From Candida dubliniensis CD36 (taxonomy: Eukaryota > Ascomycota > Pichiomycetes > Serinales > Debaryomycetaceae): 64,000 bases of DNA. Shown piece after piece: positions 1 to 10,118 of this stretch. The notes under the pieces were generated by a model, which was not told the origin of the DNA, searched no databases, and worked only from the letters and a program-made list of their open reading frames with translations. The stretch is from contig NC_012862.1 in assembly GCF_000026945.1 (NCBI RefSeq), positions 1,542,501-1,606,500 of the forward strand. The letters run 5' to 3'. Both the position numbers and the translations under genes were made by a program. Positions within the stretch are counted from its first letter, which is position 1. Each line of letters opens with the position of its first letter.

Positions 1-1
1 C

Positions 2-1531
2 TCTAAATTAGACAAAGTGGGACCAGAAACCGAAGACATTTTCGATGACAAATTCTGGAGTCAATTGAATATTGTTGTCAATGCTTTGGATAATGTTGAA
101 GCTAGAACGTATGTTGATCGTCGTTGTGTCTTTTACAAAAAACCATTGTTGGAGTCTGGTACCTTGGGTACTAAAGGTAATACTCAAGTTGTCATTCCAA
201 ACTTGACTGAATCTTATTCATCATCTCAAGACCCACCAGAAAAGTCTATTCCGTTGTGTACTTTGAGATCATTCCCAAACAAGATTGATCATACTATAGC
301 TTGGGCTAAATCGTTATTCCAAGGTTATTTCGCTGATTCTCCAGAAAGTGTCAATTTGTACTTGAGCCAACCAAATTATGTGGAACAAACTTTAAAACAA
401 AACCCAGATATCAAAGGTACTTTGGAAAGTATTTCCAAGTATTTGAACAACCGCCCTTACACTTTTGAGGATTGTATTAAATGGGCAAGACAAGAATTTG
501 AAACCAAATTTAATCACGACATTCAACAATTATTGTACAATTTCCCACCCAATGCCAAGACTTCGACCGGAGCTCCATTCTGGTCTGGTCCCAAGAGAGC
601 TCCCAAACCATTGGAGTTTGATATTAACAATAAAGATCATTTGGATTTCATTATTGGTGGAGCCAATTTATTAGCATTTATCTATGGATTGAAAGAACCT
701 AATGCAACTATCGATGATTTCAAGAAAGTTTTGGAACAAGTTGTTATTGAGCCATTTCAACCTAAATCAGGAGTTGAAATTGCTGCCACTGACGCAGAAG
801 CTGAAGAACAAGCTAATAATCTTTCTGGATCAATCGACGATGAACAAATTAGAAAGATTGCTGCTTCTTTGCCTGAACCAAGTACATTGGCTGGTTACAG
901 ATTGACACCAATTGAATTCGAAAAAGATGATGATACCAATCACCATATTGAGTTTATCACTGCTGCATCTAATTGTAGAGCATTGAATTATGGTATTGAA
1001 ACTGCTGATGCTCACAAGACCAAATTTATTGCTGGTAAGATTATTCCTGCCATTGCAACTACCACAGCCTTAGTTACCGGGTTGGTTTGTTTGGAATTGT
1101 ACAAGGTTGTTGATGGTAAAGATGATATTGAGCAATACAAGAATGGGTTTATCAACTTGGCTTTACCATTTATTGGATTTTCTGAACCAATCAAGTCAGC
1201 AGAAGGTAAATATAATAACAAGAAGTTTGATCAAATTTGGGATAGATTTGAACTTAATGGTGACATTACATTACAAGAATTGTTAGATCATTTTGAAAAG
1301 GAAGAAGGCTTAACTATTTCTATGTTATCTTATGGGGTGTCACTTTTATATGCATCATTTTTCCCACCTAAAAAGGTTAAAGATAGATTAGGGTTAAAAT
1401 TAACCAGTTTGATAAAAGAAGTCAGTAAGAAAGAGGTACCATCCCATGTTAAGCATTTGATTTTTGAAATTTGCTGTGATGATGAAGAAGGTGAAGATGT
1501 TGAAGTTCCATATATTTGTGTGAAATTATAA
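2..1531 (+). CDS. UBA1: Ubiquitin-activating enzyme E1, C-terminal half (5' end outside window)
   Basis: This is the E1 that adenylates ubiquitin and carries it as a thioester for transfer to E2 enzymes, in cytosol and nucleus. The frame is open from base 2, so the entry is partial. About 510 codons remain of a family that is usually about 1,020 residues. The second adenylation half is seen in [18 protein letters not shown] and in [20 protein letters not shown]. The catalytic cysteine lies in [10 protein letters not shown], with its TGT codon at 257-259. The second catalytic-cysteine half-domain follows, and the C-terminal ubiquitin-fold domain occupies about the last 100 residues. No break is seen. 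The gene converges on HST6, with stops 104 bases apart across a T-rich spacer. Confidence 0.97.
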   Translation, partial: SKLDKVGPETEDIFDDKFWSQLNIVVNALDNVEARTYVDRRCVFYKKPLLESGTLGTKGNTQVVIPNLTESYSSSQDPPEKSIPLCTLRSFPNKIDHTIAWAKSLFQGYFADSPESVNLYLSQPNYVEQTLKQNPDIKGTLESISKYLNNRPYTFEDCIKWARQEFETKFNHDIQQLLYNFPPNAKTSTGAPFWSGPKRAPKPLEFDINNKDHLDFIIGGANLLAFIYGLKEPNATIDDFKKVLEQVVIEPFQPKSGVEIAATDAEAEEQANNLSGSIDDEQIRKIAASLPEPSTLAGYRLTPIEFEKDDDTNHHIEFITAASNCRALNYGIETADAHKTKFIAGKIIPAIATTTALVTGLVCLELYKVVDGKDDIEQYKNGFINLALPFIGFSEPIKSAEGKYNNKKFDQIWDRFELNGDITLQELLDHFEKEEGLTISMLSYGVSLLYASFFPPKKVKDRLGLKLTSLIKEVSKKEVPSHVKHLIFEICCDDEEGEDVEVPYICVKL

Positions 1532-1635
1532 ACTAACAACAGTATAATTATTTGATATAAATAACTAACAACAGAGATTTAGATCTATTATACAATTTGT
1601 ATTCTTTTTTTTTTTTTTTTTTTTTTTTTCATTCT

Positions 1636-4600
1636 TTATATCACGGTTTTTGTAATCTTGGTAAACTCACCATTATTGGAGGACAATTGTTGAAAATCAC
1701 CTCGCTCTACAATTTGACCATCTTTCATTACTATCAAATTATCGGAAATTCGCATCAATTCTCTATCATGAGTAACAAATAGTACAGTCAATTCGCCATG
1801 TAAGGAATTTACCACATCGATGATAATTTTAGTAGTGATTGGATCTAGATTTGATGTGCATTCATCAAGAAGTAGTATTTTGGGGTTACGCAATAACGCT
1901 CTAGCAATAGCAAGTAATTGTAATTGTCCACCTGAAAATGTAAATGAAGTTAATGATGATGCCAGTCTTGTATCGTCATTGTCGTTGTCATTGTCGTTAT
2001 CACTATCATTCATGACGGTTAATAATCCTTGTGGTAATGAAATTATAAATTGATAGAGATTGACCAATTTTAGTACTTTAATAATTTCAATATCGGAAAC
2101 CGACAGTGAACTAGTATTAATAGTAATATTTGTGATATTGATTCCATAAGTTAAATTATCATATATTGAACCACTGAAAAATTTCGGAAATTGAGGTACT
2201 ATAGCTATTGTTTGACACAATAAATCACTGTTGATGAGATATAGATCCTGGTTAAAAATTTTAACAGTTTGATTATGATATTTGTTGGTAGTGTTTGTAT
2301 CGGAACAAAGCTTGACATCATACAATCTAAACAAAACCTTTAAAACTGTTGATTTACCTGATCCTGATTGTCCAACTATTCCAATAGTTGTAAATTTCTT
2401 TACATCAAACGAAATGTTTTTCAATTGAAGCATGTGCGGTGACTTATTATTAGGGTATGAAAAAGATACATTATTGAAACTGATAGCTAACGTATCATTA
2501 TCGGTTGTTACTTGTTTAAATAATCCATTGCCTTTAATGGGATCGACAGAATCAGTAGTATCACAACTACTCTTGGTAGTTCTTTTCCTTGTTGAGCTAA
2601 TACTATGGTTTTCATTTACCTCTAATGTGGGAGTAATGTCCTTTAGTAATTTCACAATAAAAGTGCCAGCTCTTTGACCTCGTGTAATTTCGGGTAATTG
2701 ATGAATCAATATTGATGCATTGTTAATGGTAAAGCTTAACAATGTGATCACTTGTAAGAGCTGAGAATAATTATATTGGTATTGACTTATTAGTTTCATA
2801 CCATAGAATAGAATTATTGCTTGACCAATGGATGAAAATAGATCAGAAATTGCAAATCCAATACCAGTTTGCAATGCTCGATAAATACCAACAGAATTTA
2901 AAGCTTTCAAATCTTCTTTGAAAATGGTTTCAAAATATTGTTGAATATTGAAAATTTTTATAGTTCTTATTGTGGTTATGGTTTGATATAGATCTAGCTC
3001 CACAGCATTCACTTTACATTTATATTTATTCTCAATTGATTCTAAGATTTTGCCATAAAGAATTGTAACCAAAAGTACCAATGGAACAAATGAGATCCCT
3101 ACCAATGCCAATTTCCAACCAGAAACAATCGACCAGATTACTCCAATCAATGTCATGGACATCAAGTTGGCTAATAATGGGAAGAATTGAGAAATTAAAT
3201 TCCTCAAGTCCCTGGTATCATTCATTAGTAATGCAGTTATTTCCAGCGAACTCCAATTCAAATCAAATCTCGTGAAAAATGACAAATCTTGATTATTCAA
3301 TTTGGACAAAGTTAATTGTCGTAGAGAAACTATCCAATTTTCACCACAATAATTCAAAATAAATTCTGACAAATAACTTGTAATTCCTGTGAAAATAGCA
3401 ATTGACAATGATATGCAAGACCAATGGAGAATCTTTTGGGTTGAATTCAACCCTATTGAGGTATCCAAGGATGTTGATAATAATTTGGAGAAACAGTATG
3501 AAAATACTGGACCTGAGACACCTTGCAAAATAGATAAAAGAATACCAAATACAAGTAGCCATTTGCCATTGATTGTTGAGCTACAGTATTTAAGTATTGA
3601 CAAAACACCCATTAGTTGCTCATTATTCGCGTCTTCTTTAATTTGAGATTCTAAATCCTTGAGAATATAAGGGTTGGTTTTATAATTGTATTCTAAATCC
3701 AGTATTTTTGTATCTTGGGGGAGACTTTGATTAGTGGTTATATTTGATGATGTTTCAATACCTTGAGATTTATAATGTTGGACAATGTCCTCATTTTTGA
3801 CCTTCTTAAACTGTCCCTGGTTCTTGACCTTTCCCTGATCCAAGATAATGACATATTCATCATCAAGTATATTTTCATATTCATGGGTGATAAAAATAGT
3901 TGTTTTACCAATTCTCCAATTTTTCACCTTTTCAATAAGACCTTGCTTAGTTTCAGTATCCAAAGCACTAAAACTTTCGTCCATAATTAAAACTGGTGAA
4001 TTTTTCAAATATGCCCTAGCTATTGAAATCCGTTGTTGTTGCCCTCCAGATAATGTCAACTGATTGATTTTCATGTTTAAATCTAAATCCAGCAATAAGG
4101 CAAAATGAGCCGCCTGTTCAATCAAATAATCAGGTATTGCTTGCAAACTATCATAATCATCAACCACAGCAATGGCTATATTTTCTGCAATTGTCTTATC
4201 ATTAAATATCACCGGATTTTGTTCAAGCAAAGTGATATTTTGACAAATATATTTAGGGTCTAGTTTATCAATTGAAACTGTATCAATCTCGATAGTTCCA
4301 CGCGACACAGAATACATTTGCATCAAGAGTTTTGCAATAGTTGATTTCCCAGACCCCGATTTCCCAATAATATAATTAAATTGATTCTGTAAAATTTTGA
4401 AAGAAACATCCTGCAATATAGCAACACTATTTTGTGAACCAGATTCAAACCAAACATTCCTAAAATATATTGAACCAATTTCAAATGGTGGGTATTTCAG
4501 GTGTTGTAACAATAATCTTGTATTAGATGGGAGTTGCAGTAAAAACCCAGAAATTTTATCAGACGCAGCATGTCCAGTATTTAAAATTGCTAACAATTCT

Positions 4601-5586
4601 GTAATCCCAGAAACTGCTTGCCCAAGCATTAAACAAGAACTAAAACAAGTAAATAATTGATTAATTGTGATTGTATCACGTGACAATAGATAGTTACCAA
4701 ACCAGAATCCCTGAACAAACATCATAAGTGTTAAAGTTTTCAAGACTGCTGTATTTGCAGCAACTGCATGACTTAATTTATAATAGAATTGTGCCGATTT
4801 CTTAATTAATTGTTTGAATTTGGTTGATTCAATATGTTTGCTATTGAAAAATCGAATCATTTCTGGATTAACATAACACCAGTTGAAGGCTTTACTAGCT
4901 TTTGATGTGATCTCATTTTCATCCTGTTGAGCTTTATAAGTGAGTTTACCAAAATACCAACCACAAAGTGCCATAATGGGGAAACTTGCCATTATTATCA
5001 AAGTAGTACTCCACGATTGGTAGAAAGACATAATCAAAAGTGCCAAGATCAACACTATGGTTTGAATTAAGCTAGCCAAGATTTCACCATTACAAGATCT
5101 TAATTCTTCAATGCACCGATTAATTTGTGTTAAATGTCCAATTAAGTTTTGTTTGGAATCGTACCATGATTGTGATTCATTAATGATTTTATTGTAAATT
5201 TGTAACCTTGCTCTTGATTGTTGGATTTCACCAAATTTAAGCCACGTGAACATGCCTAGCCACACTAGTATCATTTTGGAACATCCAATACCAATTAAGC
5301 CGACACATAATTTGACTATATCTAGACTGAAAGTTTGATTTGATTGATCATGTAAATAAAATTGTGAAAGTTTGCCCATTATTTCCCCATAAATATATGT
5401 ATTCATTGGCGTTGCAATTGCTGAACCACCCATAAGTAAGATCCCAACAAGAATTAGTGGCCAATCTTTAGAATAGTTAACAAACATGAAAACATTCTTT
5501 GAATTAGTAGCTAGTGACTCAGGTGGTGATCTCAAAGATGAAGATCTTTTGGGGAATGACAGCTTTTCAGATTTTTCTTGAAACAT
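1636..5586 (-). CDS. HST6: ABC exporter of the a-factor mating pheromone (STE6-type)
   Basis: This is a full-length ABC transporter of about 1,316 residues with the order TM-NBD-TM-NBD, the STE6/MDR layout. NBD1 has Walker A GKSGSGKST near residue 415, signature LSGGQQQR near 514 and Walker B VLIMDES. NBD2 has Walker A GQSGSGKST near 1072, signature FSGGQLQ near 1218 and Walker B ILLLDEC. Both nucleotide sites therefore look catalytically complete. The open frame continues 33 codons upstream to a TTG, but the first ATG is at 5584-5586, so I start there. An Asp/Asn repeat sits just before the second signature. Family knowledge says that STE6/HST6 exports the farnesylated a-pheromone at the plasma membrane of a cells. 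A candidate a2-Mcm1 operator lies about 340 bases upstream. Confidence 0.93.
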   Translation of the reverse strand: MFQEKSEKLSFPKRSSSLRSPPESLATNSKNVFMFVNYSKDWPLILVGILLMGGSAIATPMNTYIYGEIMGKLSQFYLHDQSNQTFSLDIVKLCVGLIGIGCSKMILVWLGMFTWLKFGEIQQSRARLQIYNKIINESQSWYDSKQNLIGHLTQINRCIEELRSCNGEILASLIQTIVLILALLIMSFYQSWSTTLIIMASFPIMALCGWYFGKLTYKAQQDENEITSKASKAFNWCYVNPEMIRFFNSKHIESTKFKQLIKKSAQFYYKLSHAVAANTAVLKTLTLMMFVQGFWFGNYLLSRDTITINQLFTCFSSCLMLGQAVSGITELLAILNTGHAASDKISGFLLQLPSNTRLLLQHLKYPPFEIGSIYFRNVWFESGSQNSVAILQDVSFKILQNQFNYIIGKSGSGKSTIAKLLMQMYSVSRGTIEIDTVSIDKLDPKYICQNITLLEQNPVIFNDKTIAENIAIAVVDDYDSLQAIPDYLIEQAAHFALLLDLDLNMKINQLTLSGGQQQRISIARAYLKNSPVLIMDESFSALDTETKQGLIEKVKNWRIGKTTIFITHEYENILDDEYVIILDQGKVKNQGQFKKVKNEDIVQHYKSQGIETSSNITTNQSLPQDTKILDLEYNYKTNPYILKDLESQIKEDANNEQLMGVLSILKYCSSTINGKWLLVFGILLSILQGVSGPVFSYCFSKLLSTSLDTSIGLNSTQKILHWSCISLSIAIFTGITSYLSEFILNYCGENWIVSLRQLTLSKLNNQDLSFFTRFDLNWSSLEITALLMNDTRDLRNLISQFFPLLANLMSMTLIGVIWSIVSGWKLALVGISFVPLVLLVTILYGKILESIENKYKCKVNAVELDLYQTITTIRTIKIFNIQQYFETIFKEDLKALNSVGIYRALQTGIGFAISDLFSSIGQAIILFYGMKLISQYQYNYSQLLQVITLLSFTINNASILIHQLPEITRGQRAGTFIVKLLKDITPTLEVNENHSISSTRKRTTKSSCDTTDSVDPIKGNGLFKQVTTDNDTLAISFNNVSFSYPNNKSPHMLQLKNISFDVKKFTTIGIVGQSGSGKSTVLKVLFRLYDVKLCSDTNTTNKYHNQTVKIFNQDLYLINSDLLCQTIAIVPQFPKFFSGSIYDNLTYGINITNITINTSSLSVSDIEIIKVLKLVNLYQFIISLPQGLLTVMNDSDNDNDNDNDDTRLASSLTSFTFSGGQLQLLAIARALLRNPKILLLDECTSNLDPITTKIIIDVVNSLHGELTVLFVTHDRELMRISDNLIVMKDGQIVERGDFQQLSSNNGEFTKITKTVI
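1972..2010 (-). repeat. Asp/Asn codon repeat inside HST6 NBD2
   Basis: Alternating GAT/GAC and AAC/AAT-type codons encode NDSDNDNDNDNDD. The tract sits in a loop between the NBD2 helical region and its FSGGQ signature. Such imperfect hexanucleotide tracts tend to vary in length between strains. Confidence 0.85.
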
Positions 5587-6223
5587 AGTTATAATATTCT
5601 CTTGATGGTTGTGGCAGAGAATAAGAAGAAAGAATAACAATAAGAACAATAAAACTAAAATAAAAGAAATAGAAGGTTTCGTCAAATAGGTTTTATGAAT
5701 AGATATTTATAAGTCTATATTATGCCTTAGAAGATGTAATTTTTAACATGAATTACACCCCCCCTGCCTGTCTACTAATTTACCATTACTACTACCATTA
5801 CCCATTAACCCACCTGTTTCTTCCATTGTATAGGTTCTTTTTTTTTTTTTTTACTTTCTTTCCTTATCACACATAAACTATTTTTGCAACTAATATTTTT
5901 TCGTTACCAATTAAACCATTACTATTTCCTAATTGGGACAGGACAATTATGTTGAACCCCCTTTTTTGTTAATCTTCTTCTTCTCTTCACCTCCTCCTCC
6001 ACCACCACCACAACAACAACAACATCAATAATAGGAATAAGAGCCAATAATATAAGCTTTTTAACTGACCATAATTTAATGCATTTATTTTCTTTTCTTC
6101 TTTTTTCTATCATTAACATTATCCAATCTTTCTATTGTTCACGTTTCAGTTCAAAAACATCTTCATAGAATAAACACTCAAAGTAAAAAAAAAAAAAAAC
6201 CAGTCCCCCCCCCCCTTTATGAT
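5587..6223. other. Intergenic region: HST6 promoter and BRL1 3' flank
   Basis: The 637 bases hold no credible gene. They contain several T runs, a CT/CCA-rich patch near 5970-6020 and an 11-base C run at 6205-6215 next to an A run. The candidate mating-type operator at 5925-5947 is the clearest regulatory signal. The ORFs here are low-complexity shadows. Confidence 0.7.
5925..5947 (-). promoter_or_regulatory. Candidate a-specific operator (Mcm1 site plus a2 HMG site)
   Basis: TTTCCTAATTGGGACA at 5925-5940 closely matches the Mcm1 palindrome (CC-N6-GG core at 5928-5937). GACAAT, the reverse complement of the ATTGTC half of the reported C. albicans a2 site, follows at 5942-5947. HST6 is an a-specific gene, and in C. 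albicans such genes are activated by a2 with Mcm1. The site is about 340 bases before the HST6 ATG. The match was made by eye and no binding data were consulted. Confidence 0.5.
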
Positions 6224-7159
6224 CTAATCTGAATTTGTTTTGGTATCCAATTTCGATTCTTGATTCACATTGGACTCTAATTTTTTCAATCGATTAATTT
6301 CATTATATTGGAAATTGCCAATAATATAATAATTCGACACCAAATTGATTATAAGAAATATTAATACAATACTAATACTTTTATAATTCAATCTATTGAA
6401 GAATGAATTAATAATTTCTGCTAATATTTCACTTGTCAAATTTGATCGACTAATCAAAGATGGATCTTGATTTTGACATTTATCCAAATAATTACATTCT
6501 TGTTCAATTGCTGGTGGTCGAGTAGATAGATGACATTTATTCAAGGTATATTGTTTCAGACATTGAGCAATTTCGTCTAATAAATCAAGTGTCAATCGTT
6601 GAATTTTGATACTTATATCCTGTTTAATGGTTGTATATGTTAGATAGACAATATAAATAATAATACTGACCATTATAACATTAGAAAATAACTGGAAATA
6701 TAATGTTAGAGTATATGGTGTCATCGGATCTAGTAGTATGTTTTGAACTTGTTGGGTTGATCTAATAGTCAAATCCTCGTTTTTGGTTTCTTGTTGTCTC
6801 TGTTGTCGTAGGGGGTTGTTCAGTGGGGTTAGCATTATTTCAGGATTCTGTTGCTTTTGGGGTGTAAACATTGTGTATGCCACATTGACAGGATTGAATT
6901 CACCATTCTCTTTGCTGGCAATTTTCAATTCAGGGTGTGTATCAATAATTGAATCCAATTCGTCAACATCTTTATTGGATTGCTGTTGTTGGTTCTGATG
7001 TTTTTCGTTTGTTGGCAGTATTGTTGAATTGTTATTTATAGTCGTTTCATTGACAGTCACATATTCGGTAAAACTTGTTTGTTGTGGTTTTCTTTTAATT
7101 GGTGTGGATTCCAGGGCTATTCCTGAAAAAGATATATTTGAATATTCTTCAGTTATCAT
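6224..7159 (-). CDS. BRL1: BRL1/BRR6-family nuclear envelope membrane protein
   Basis: This 311-residue protein has a polar Asn/Gln-rich N-terminal half. Two membrane segments follow, near residues 152-172 (QLFSNVIMVSIIIYIVYL) and 260-280 (SIVLIFLIINLVSNYYIIG). The lumenal loop between them carries four cysteines (QCLKQYTLNKC and ECNYLDKC). That two-TM, cysteine-paired loop is the hallmark of Brr6/Brl1 proteins, which act in nuclear pore complex assembly and membrane lipid homeostasis at the nuclear envelope. The start is the first ATG and the ORF is intact. I cannot decide between BRL1 and BRR6 by eye; many fungi have only one or two members. Confidence 0.75.
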   Translation of the reverse strand: MITEEYSNISFSGIALESTPIKRKPQQTSFTEYVTVNETTINNNSTILPTNEKHQNQQQQSNKDVDELDSIIDTHPELKIASKENGEFNPVNVAYTMFTPQKQQNPEIMLTPLNNPLRQQRQQETKNEDLTIRSTQQVQNILLDPMTPYTLTLYFQLFSNVIMVSIIIYIVYLTYTTIKQDISIKIQRLTLDLLDEIAQCLKQYTLNKCHLSTRPPAIEQECNYLDKCQNQDPSLISRSNLTSEILAEIINSFFNRLNYKSISIVLIFLIINLVSNYYIIGNFQYNEINRLKKLESNVNQESKLDTKTNSD

Positions 7160-7399
7160 ATTAATTTGACAATGACTGGGTGGGTAAACGTTGGAATGGA
7201 ATTAAGGGTAATATTTTTTTTTTTTTTTTTTGTTGGGGGAAAAAAGCTAAAAACGTTGAAGATTAAACATTTTGTTTTGTGTTTTACTCCCTCATCGGGC
7301 GCGTCTTTCTTCCATCACCTACCTACCACGATGATCTTTTACCTCCTCCTCTCTCGCCTCCCCAAGTAAACTCAGGATCATTAAACAAACACGACTTAA

Positions 7400-8278
7400 A
7401 TGACAAAGAACTTGGACAGTTTCCGATATACAGGGACTCAAAATGTTGACAATAACAACAAACCGTACAGAATAACCAAGTTACTACCAAAATTGAAAAC
7501 AAAACGAAGAATCGAAACCAAACTGTCTACTAATAACCAGAAATTATCTGTGAACCTTCCTGATTTAAAACCTTCACTAAATGATCACCTACAAGTTTTA
7601 TTTGTGGGATTTAATCCGGGTACTGAATCAGCGATTCAACAACATCATTATGCTCATCATTCGAATTTATTTTGGAAATTATTCAATCAAAGTCAATTAC
7701 TACATAAAGTGATATCGAAAAATAACCAACAGGAAGAACAACAGATTGTACTCGACGATTCAAATGATCAATTTTTAAATCATTTACTTGAAAATGGATG
7801 TAATGCTACTCATGATTTCAAATTAATTAAATATAATATTGGATTCAGCGATTTAGTGTTACGAAGTACCGCAAGAGCTGATCAATTGACAATATCGGAG
7901 AAATTAGAAAACGTTCCTCGATTATTACTGGAGTTTAAGCTGTCTCGTGTGGAAACCATTGTGATTGTGGGAAAAGGAATTTGGGAGATTATAGTTAAAT
8001 ATTTTATGAAGGAATTGAATATTAGTAGTACGAATTTTAAATTGACTAGCAGCAACAGTAATAGAAAAAGCGATGGTGGTAGTGCTCCCAAAAATTTTGA
8101 ATGGGGGTTATTACAAAAAGGATCAGATTTGACTTATAATTTAATCATTGATTCTATTTACAAACATATTGACGAGTCAAGTAAAATATACATACTTCCC
8201 AATACTTCGGGGCTTGTGGCGAGTTTATCATTCGATGAAAAATTGAAACTTTGGCAAGACATGGTTAATGATTTATAA
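7400..8278 (+). CDS. Mismatch-specific uracil/thymine DNA glycosylase (MUG/TDG family)
   Basis: This 292-residue protein belongs to the TDG/MUG branch of the uracil-DNA glycosylase superfamily, which removes U or T from G mismatches in base-excision repair. The first active-site motif is GFNPG near residues 70-74, with the Asn that positions the attacking water. HHYAHHSNLFWKLF follows, as in TDG. GFSDLVLRSTARADQLT matches the family's central segment. LPNTSGL near residue 264 matches the minor-groove intercalation loop. The N-terminal 50 residues are basic and probably bind DNA. The gene diverges from BRL1 across 240 bases and converges on the next gene with an 18-base gap. Baker's yeast lacks this family, while fission yeast has Thp1. 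Confidence 0.85.
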   Translation: MTKNLDSFRYTGTQNVDNNNKPYRITKLLPKLKTKRRIETKLSTNNQKLSVNLPDLKPSLNDHLQVLFVGFNPGTESAIQQHHYAHHSNLFWKLFNQSQLLHKVISKNNQQEEQQIVLDDSNDQFLNHLLENGCNATHDFKLIKYNIGFSDLVLRSTARADQLTISEKLENVPRLLLEFKLSRVETIVIVGKGIWEIIVKYFMKELNISSTNFKLTSSNSNRKSDGGSAPKNFEWGLLQKGSDLTYNLIIDSIYKHIDESSKIYILPNTSGLVASLSFDEKLKLWQDMVNDL

Positions 8279-8296
8279 TACTTCGTAATATCTTGT

Positions 8297-8914
8297 TTAT
8301 TTCCAAACTTTATAGAATAATTGATCTAAATCTTTATAATAGGATTCAACATTTTTATCATTGACGTTTTGACCTAATGAACCAAAATTTTTAATATATA
8401 GTTGATCTAAATGATACCTTATAAATTGACATTGCTTTATATTATAACATTTGGAATAATTCAATAATTTCAACCCATCAATGGTCAAGTTTTTACACGA
8501 TTTATAATTTTTCAACGCTTGATTTGGGTTTGTAGTAACATTATCTTCAGAAGAATCACTATTACTATTAGAATTAGTTGAATTAAATAAATTGGACCAA
8601 AATTGTGATATCGAATGATTATTATTCAATTGAATCAAATAATTTTCAATTTCAGCACAATTTATTTGTGCCACTATTTTATAATTGTTTTGAATTTTAT
8701 AATTTTCAAAATCTAGCAATTCTTGTTCAGTAGTAAATTGTGGTGGGAGCTGATTGAGTATATCATTAACTATTCGAGAATATTTATCTAGCTCAAATTT
8801 GTTGGAATCTTGAAGTGTCTCTTGTTCTAAAACCTTTTGTAAATCACTTGGTAAATCTTTTGACAAATCATTGAGCCTATCATCGCTATTTGATGATTTA
8901 GTAAACGGCCACAT
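8297..8914 (-). CDS. Small Cys-containing protein of unknown function
   Basis: I do not recognise the function. The frame is open from a GTG, but the first ATG gives MWPFTKSS at 8912-8914 and a 205-residue protein. Visible features are a short hydrophobic N-terminus and a charged middle. The C-terminal part has INCAEIENYL, then KSCKNLTIDG and YSKCYNIKQCQFIRYHLDQLY. This spacing weakly recalls a filamentous-fungal family that begins MGWFW and ends with a Cys-paired helical segment (CxxE...KCYxMQxxFLK). That resemblance is from memory and is only suggestive. The stop is 18 bases from the glycosylase stop on the other strand. Confidence 0.7.
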   Translation of the reverse strand: MWPFTKSSNSDDRLNDLSKDLPSDLQKVLEQETLQDSNKFELDKYSRIVNDILNQLPPQFTTEQELLDFENYKIQNNYKIVAQINCAEIENYLIQLNNNHSISQFWSNLFNSTNSNSNSDSSEDNVTTNPNQALKNYKSCKNLTIDGLKLLNYSKCYNIKQCQFIRYHLDQLYIKNFGSLGQNVNDKNVESYYKDLDQLFYKVWK

Positions 8915-9095
8915 TGGTTCTGAGAATATATTTGAAGTATAAAAATACACTGAATGGCAAATGATTGAGCAGAGATTTTCAAAACCAGTTTTTTTTTTCC
9001 TCTCACTATTGTCAATATGTTTTTTCTATTCCACCTATTTTCTTTCCTATATTCCATTACAAATACATATTACATACCTAACAATATCAATATCG

Positions 9096-10118
9096 TCAAC
9101 TTCTTTCTAATATTCCTTCAAATAATCTACTTATTTCCAATTCAAATATAGTCAATATATTAGATGTAGCAACATTGTCACTATTACTCTCTTGATTCCT
9201 TTTCAACCTAATACGAATGGCATCAATCTTCGATATGATTGCAATTCTTAATCGAGTGACAATTGGTAATAAACGAGTCAATTCAGTAACATTCATTTTA
9301 ATTAATTTAGTTTGCTGATTATCATTATTCAAAACAATATTATACCCATCAATTAAAAAACTCAATTGTAAATCGATTTTTTGCCAAAATTTGAAAAAAA
9401 TCACTAAATTTTGCATATTAATATGTAAATTATTATTATTTGACCAAGATTCATTGAAAAGCGTCTTGTAATTATTCACATAATCTTCCAAGTCACCAAG
9501 AATTTTTATATAGTATTCAATTTGCCCATATAAGACCAGTTTTTGTTGTATTGATACCCAAATAACACTAATTACCGTGGACAATTCTTGTAATAAATGA
9601 ATCAACGAATAACTGATTTCCAGTTCGGTTTGTTGTTTAATGAATTTTCTTTGTATCTGTAACAATGTTTCATCGATATAATTGATTAATTTTGATTGCT
9701 GGGCCGACGTGATTTGTGTCAGATTTAGATTGGTTAAAGTATTATGAAAGTCCTGTTTAAGCAATTGATAAGATTCAATAAATGGTAATGTAATTTGATG
9801 TAGTTGGTTGATTTCAACATCTTCTAAATCAGAGTCAGCATTTGTAATAGCACCATTGACATCGTTATTGGATGTACCTTCCGACTGTGGTGGAAGTAAA
9901 GCATCGTTTGTCGAGTTTTTGGGTAAACCTTTATCATTACTATTGTCCTTTGAATCTTCCACCTGCATCTCCTCTTCTTCATAGAGGTCAGGATTCAAAT
10001 CGATATTGGAGTCTGCTAGTAGAGTATTTGTTGGCACACCATTAGTTAATTCTTCATTTGGAGCTGGGTGTATTGGGGTAGGTGGAGATGATATATCATT
10101 AGTATTATCGATATCCAT
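9096..10118 (-). CDS. TFB6: TFB6-like TFIIH-associated protein
   Basis: The 340-residue protein has an acidic, Pro/Asn-rich N-terminal 115 residues. A long all-helical C-terminal domain follows, from LPFIESYQLL to the end. The helices contain SAQQSKLINYIDETLLQIQRKF and a basic helix, TRLRIAIISKIDAIRIRLKR. Length and layout fit Tfb6, the factor that helps release the Ssl2 helicase from TFIIH. I assign it by overall resemblance, not by a catalytic motif, so a different helical nuclear factor is possible. The start ATG is at 10116-10118. A MULE copy sits in the upstream region shared with GID4. Confidence 0.5.
   Translation of the reverse strand: MDIDNTNDISSPPTPIHPAPNEELTNGVPTNTLLADSNIDLNPDLYEEEEMQVEDSKDNSNDKGLPKNSTNDALLPPQSEGTSNNDVNGAITNADSDLEDVEINQLHQITLPFIESYQLLKQDFHNTLTNLNLTQITSAQQSKLINYIDETLLQIQRKFIKQQTELEISYSLIHLLQELSTVISVIWVSIQQKLVLYGQIEYYIKILGDLEDYVNNYKTLFNESWSNNNNLHINMQNLVIFFKFWQKIDLQLSFLIDGYNIVLNNDNQQTKLIKMNVTELTRLLPIVTRLRIAIISKIDAIRIRLKRNQESNSDNVATSNILTIFELEISRLFEGILERS

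Noticed and set aside
5584..5685. Hydrophobic N-terminal extension of HST6 resembling a signal peptide.
   Set aside because: It starts at a TTG and lies before the first ATG. It is most likely untranslated leader sequence.
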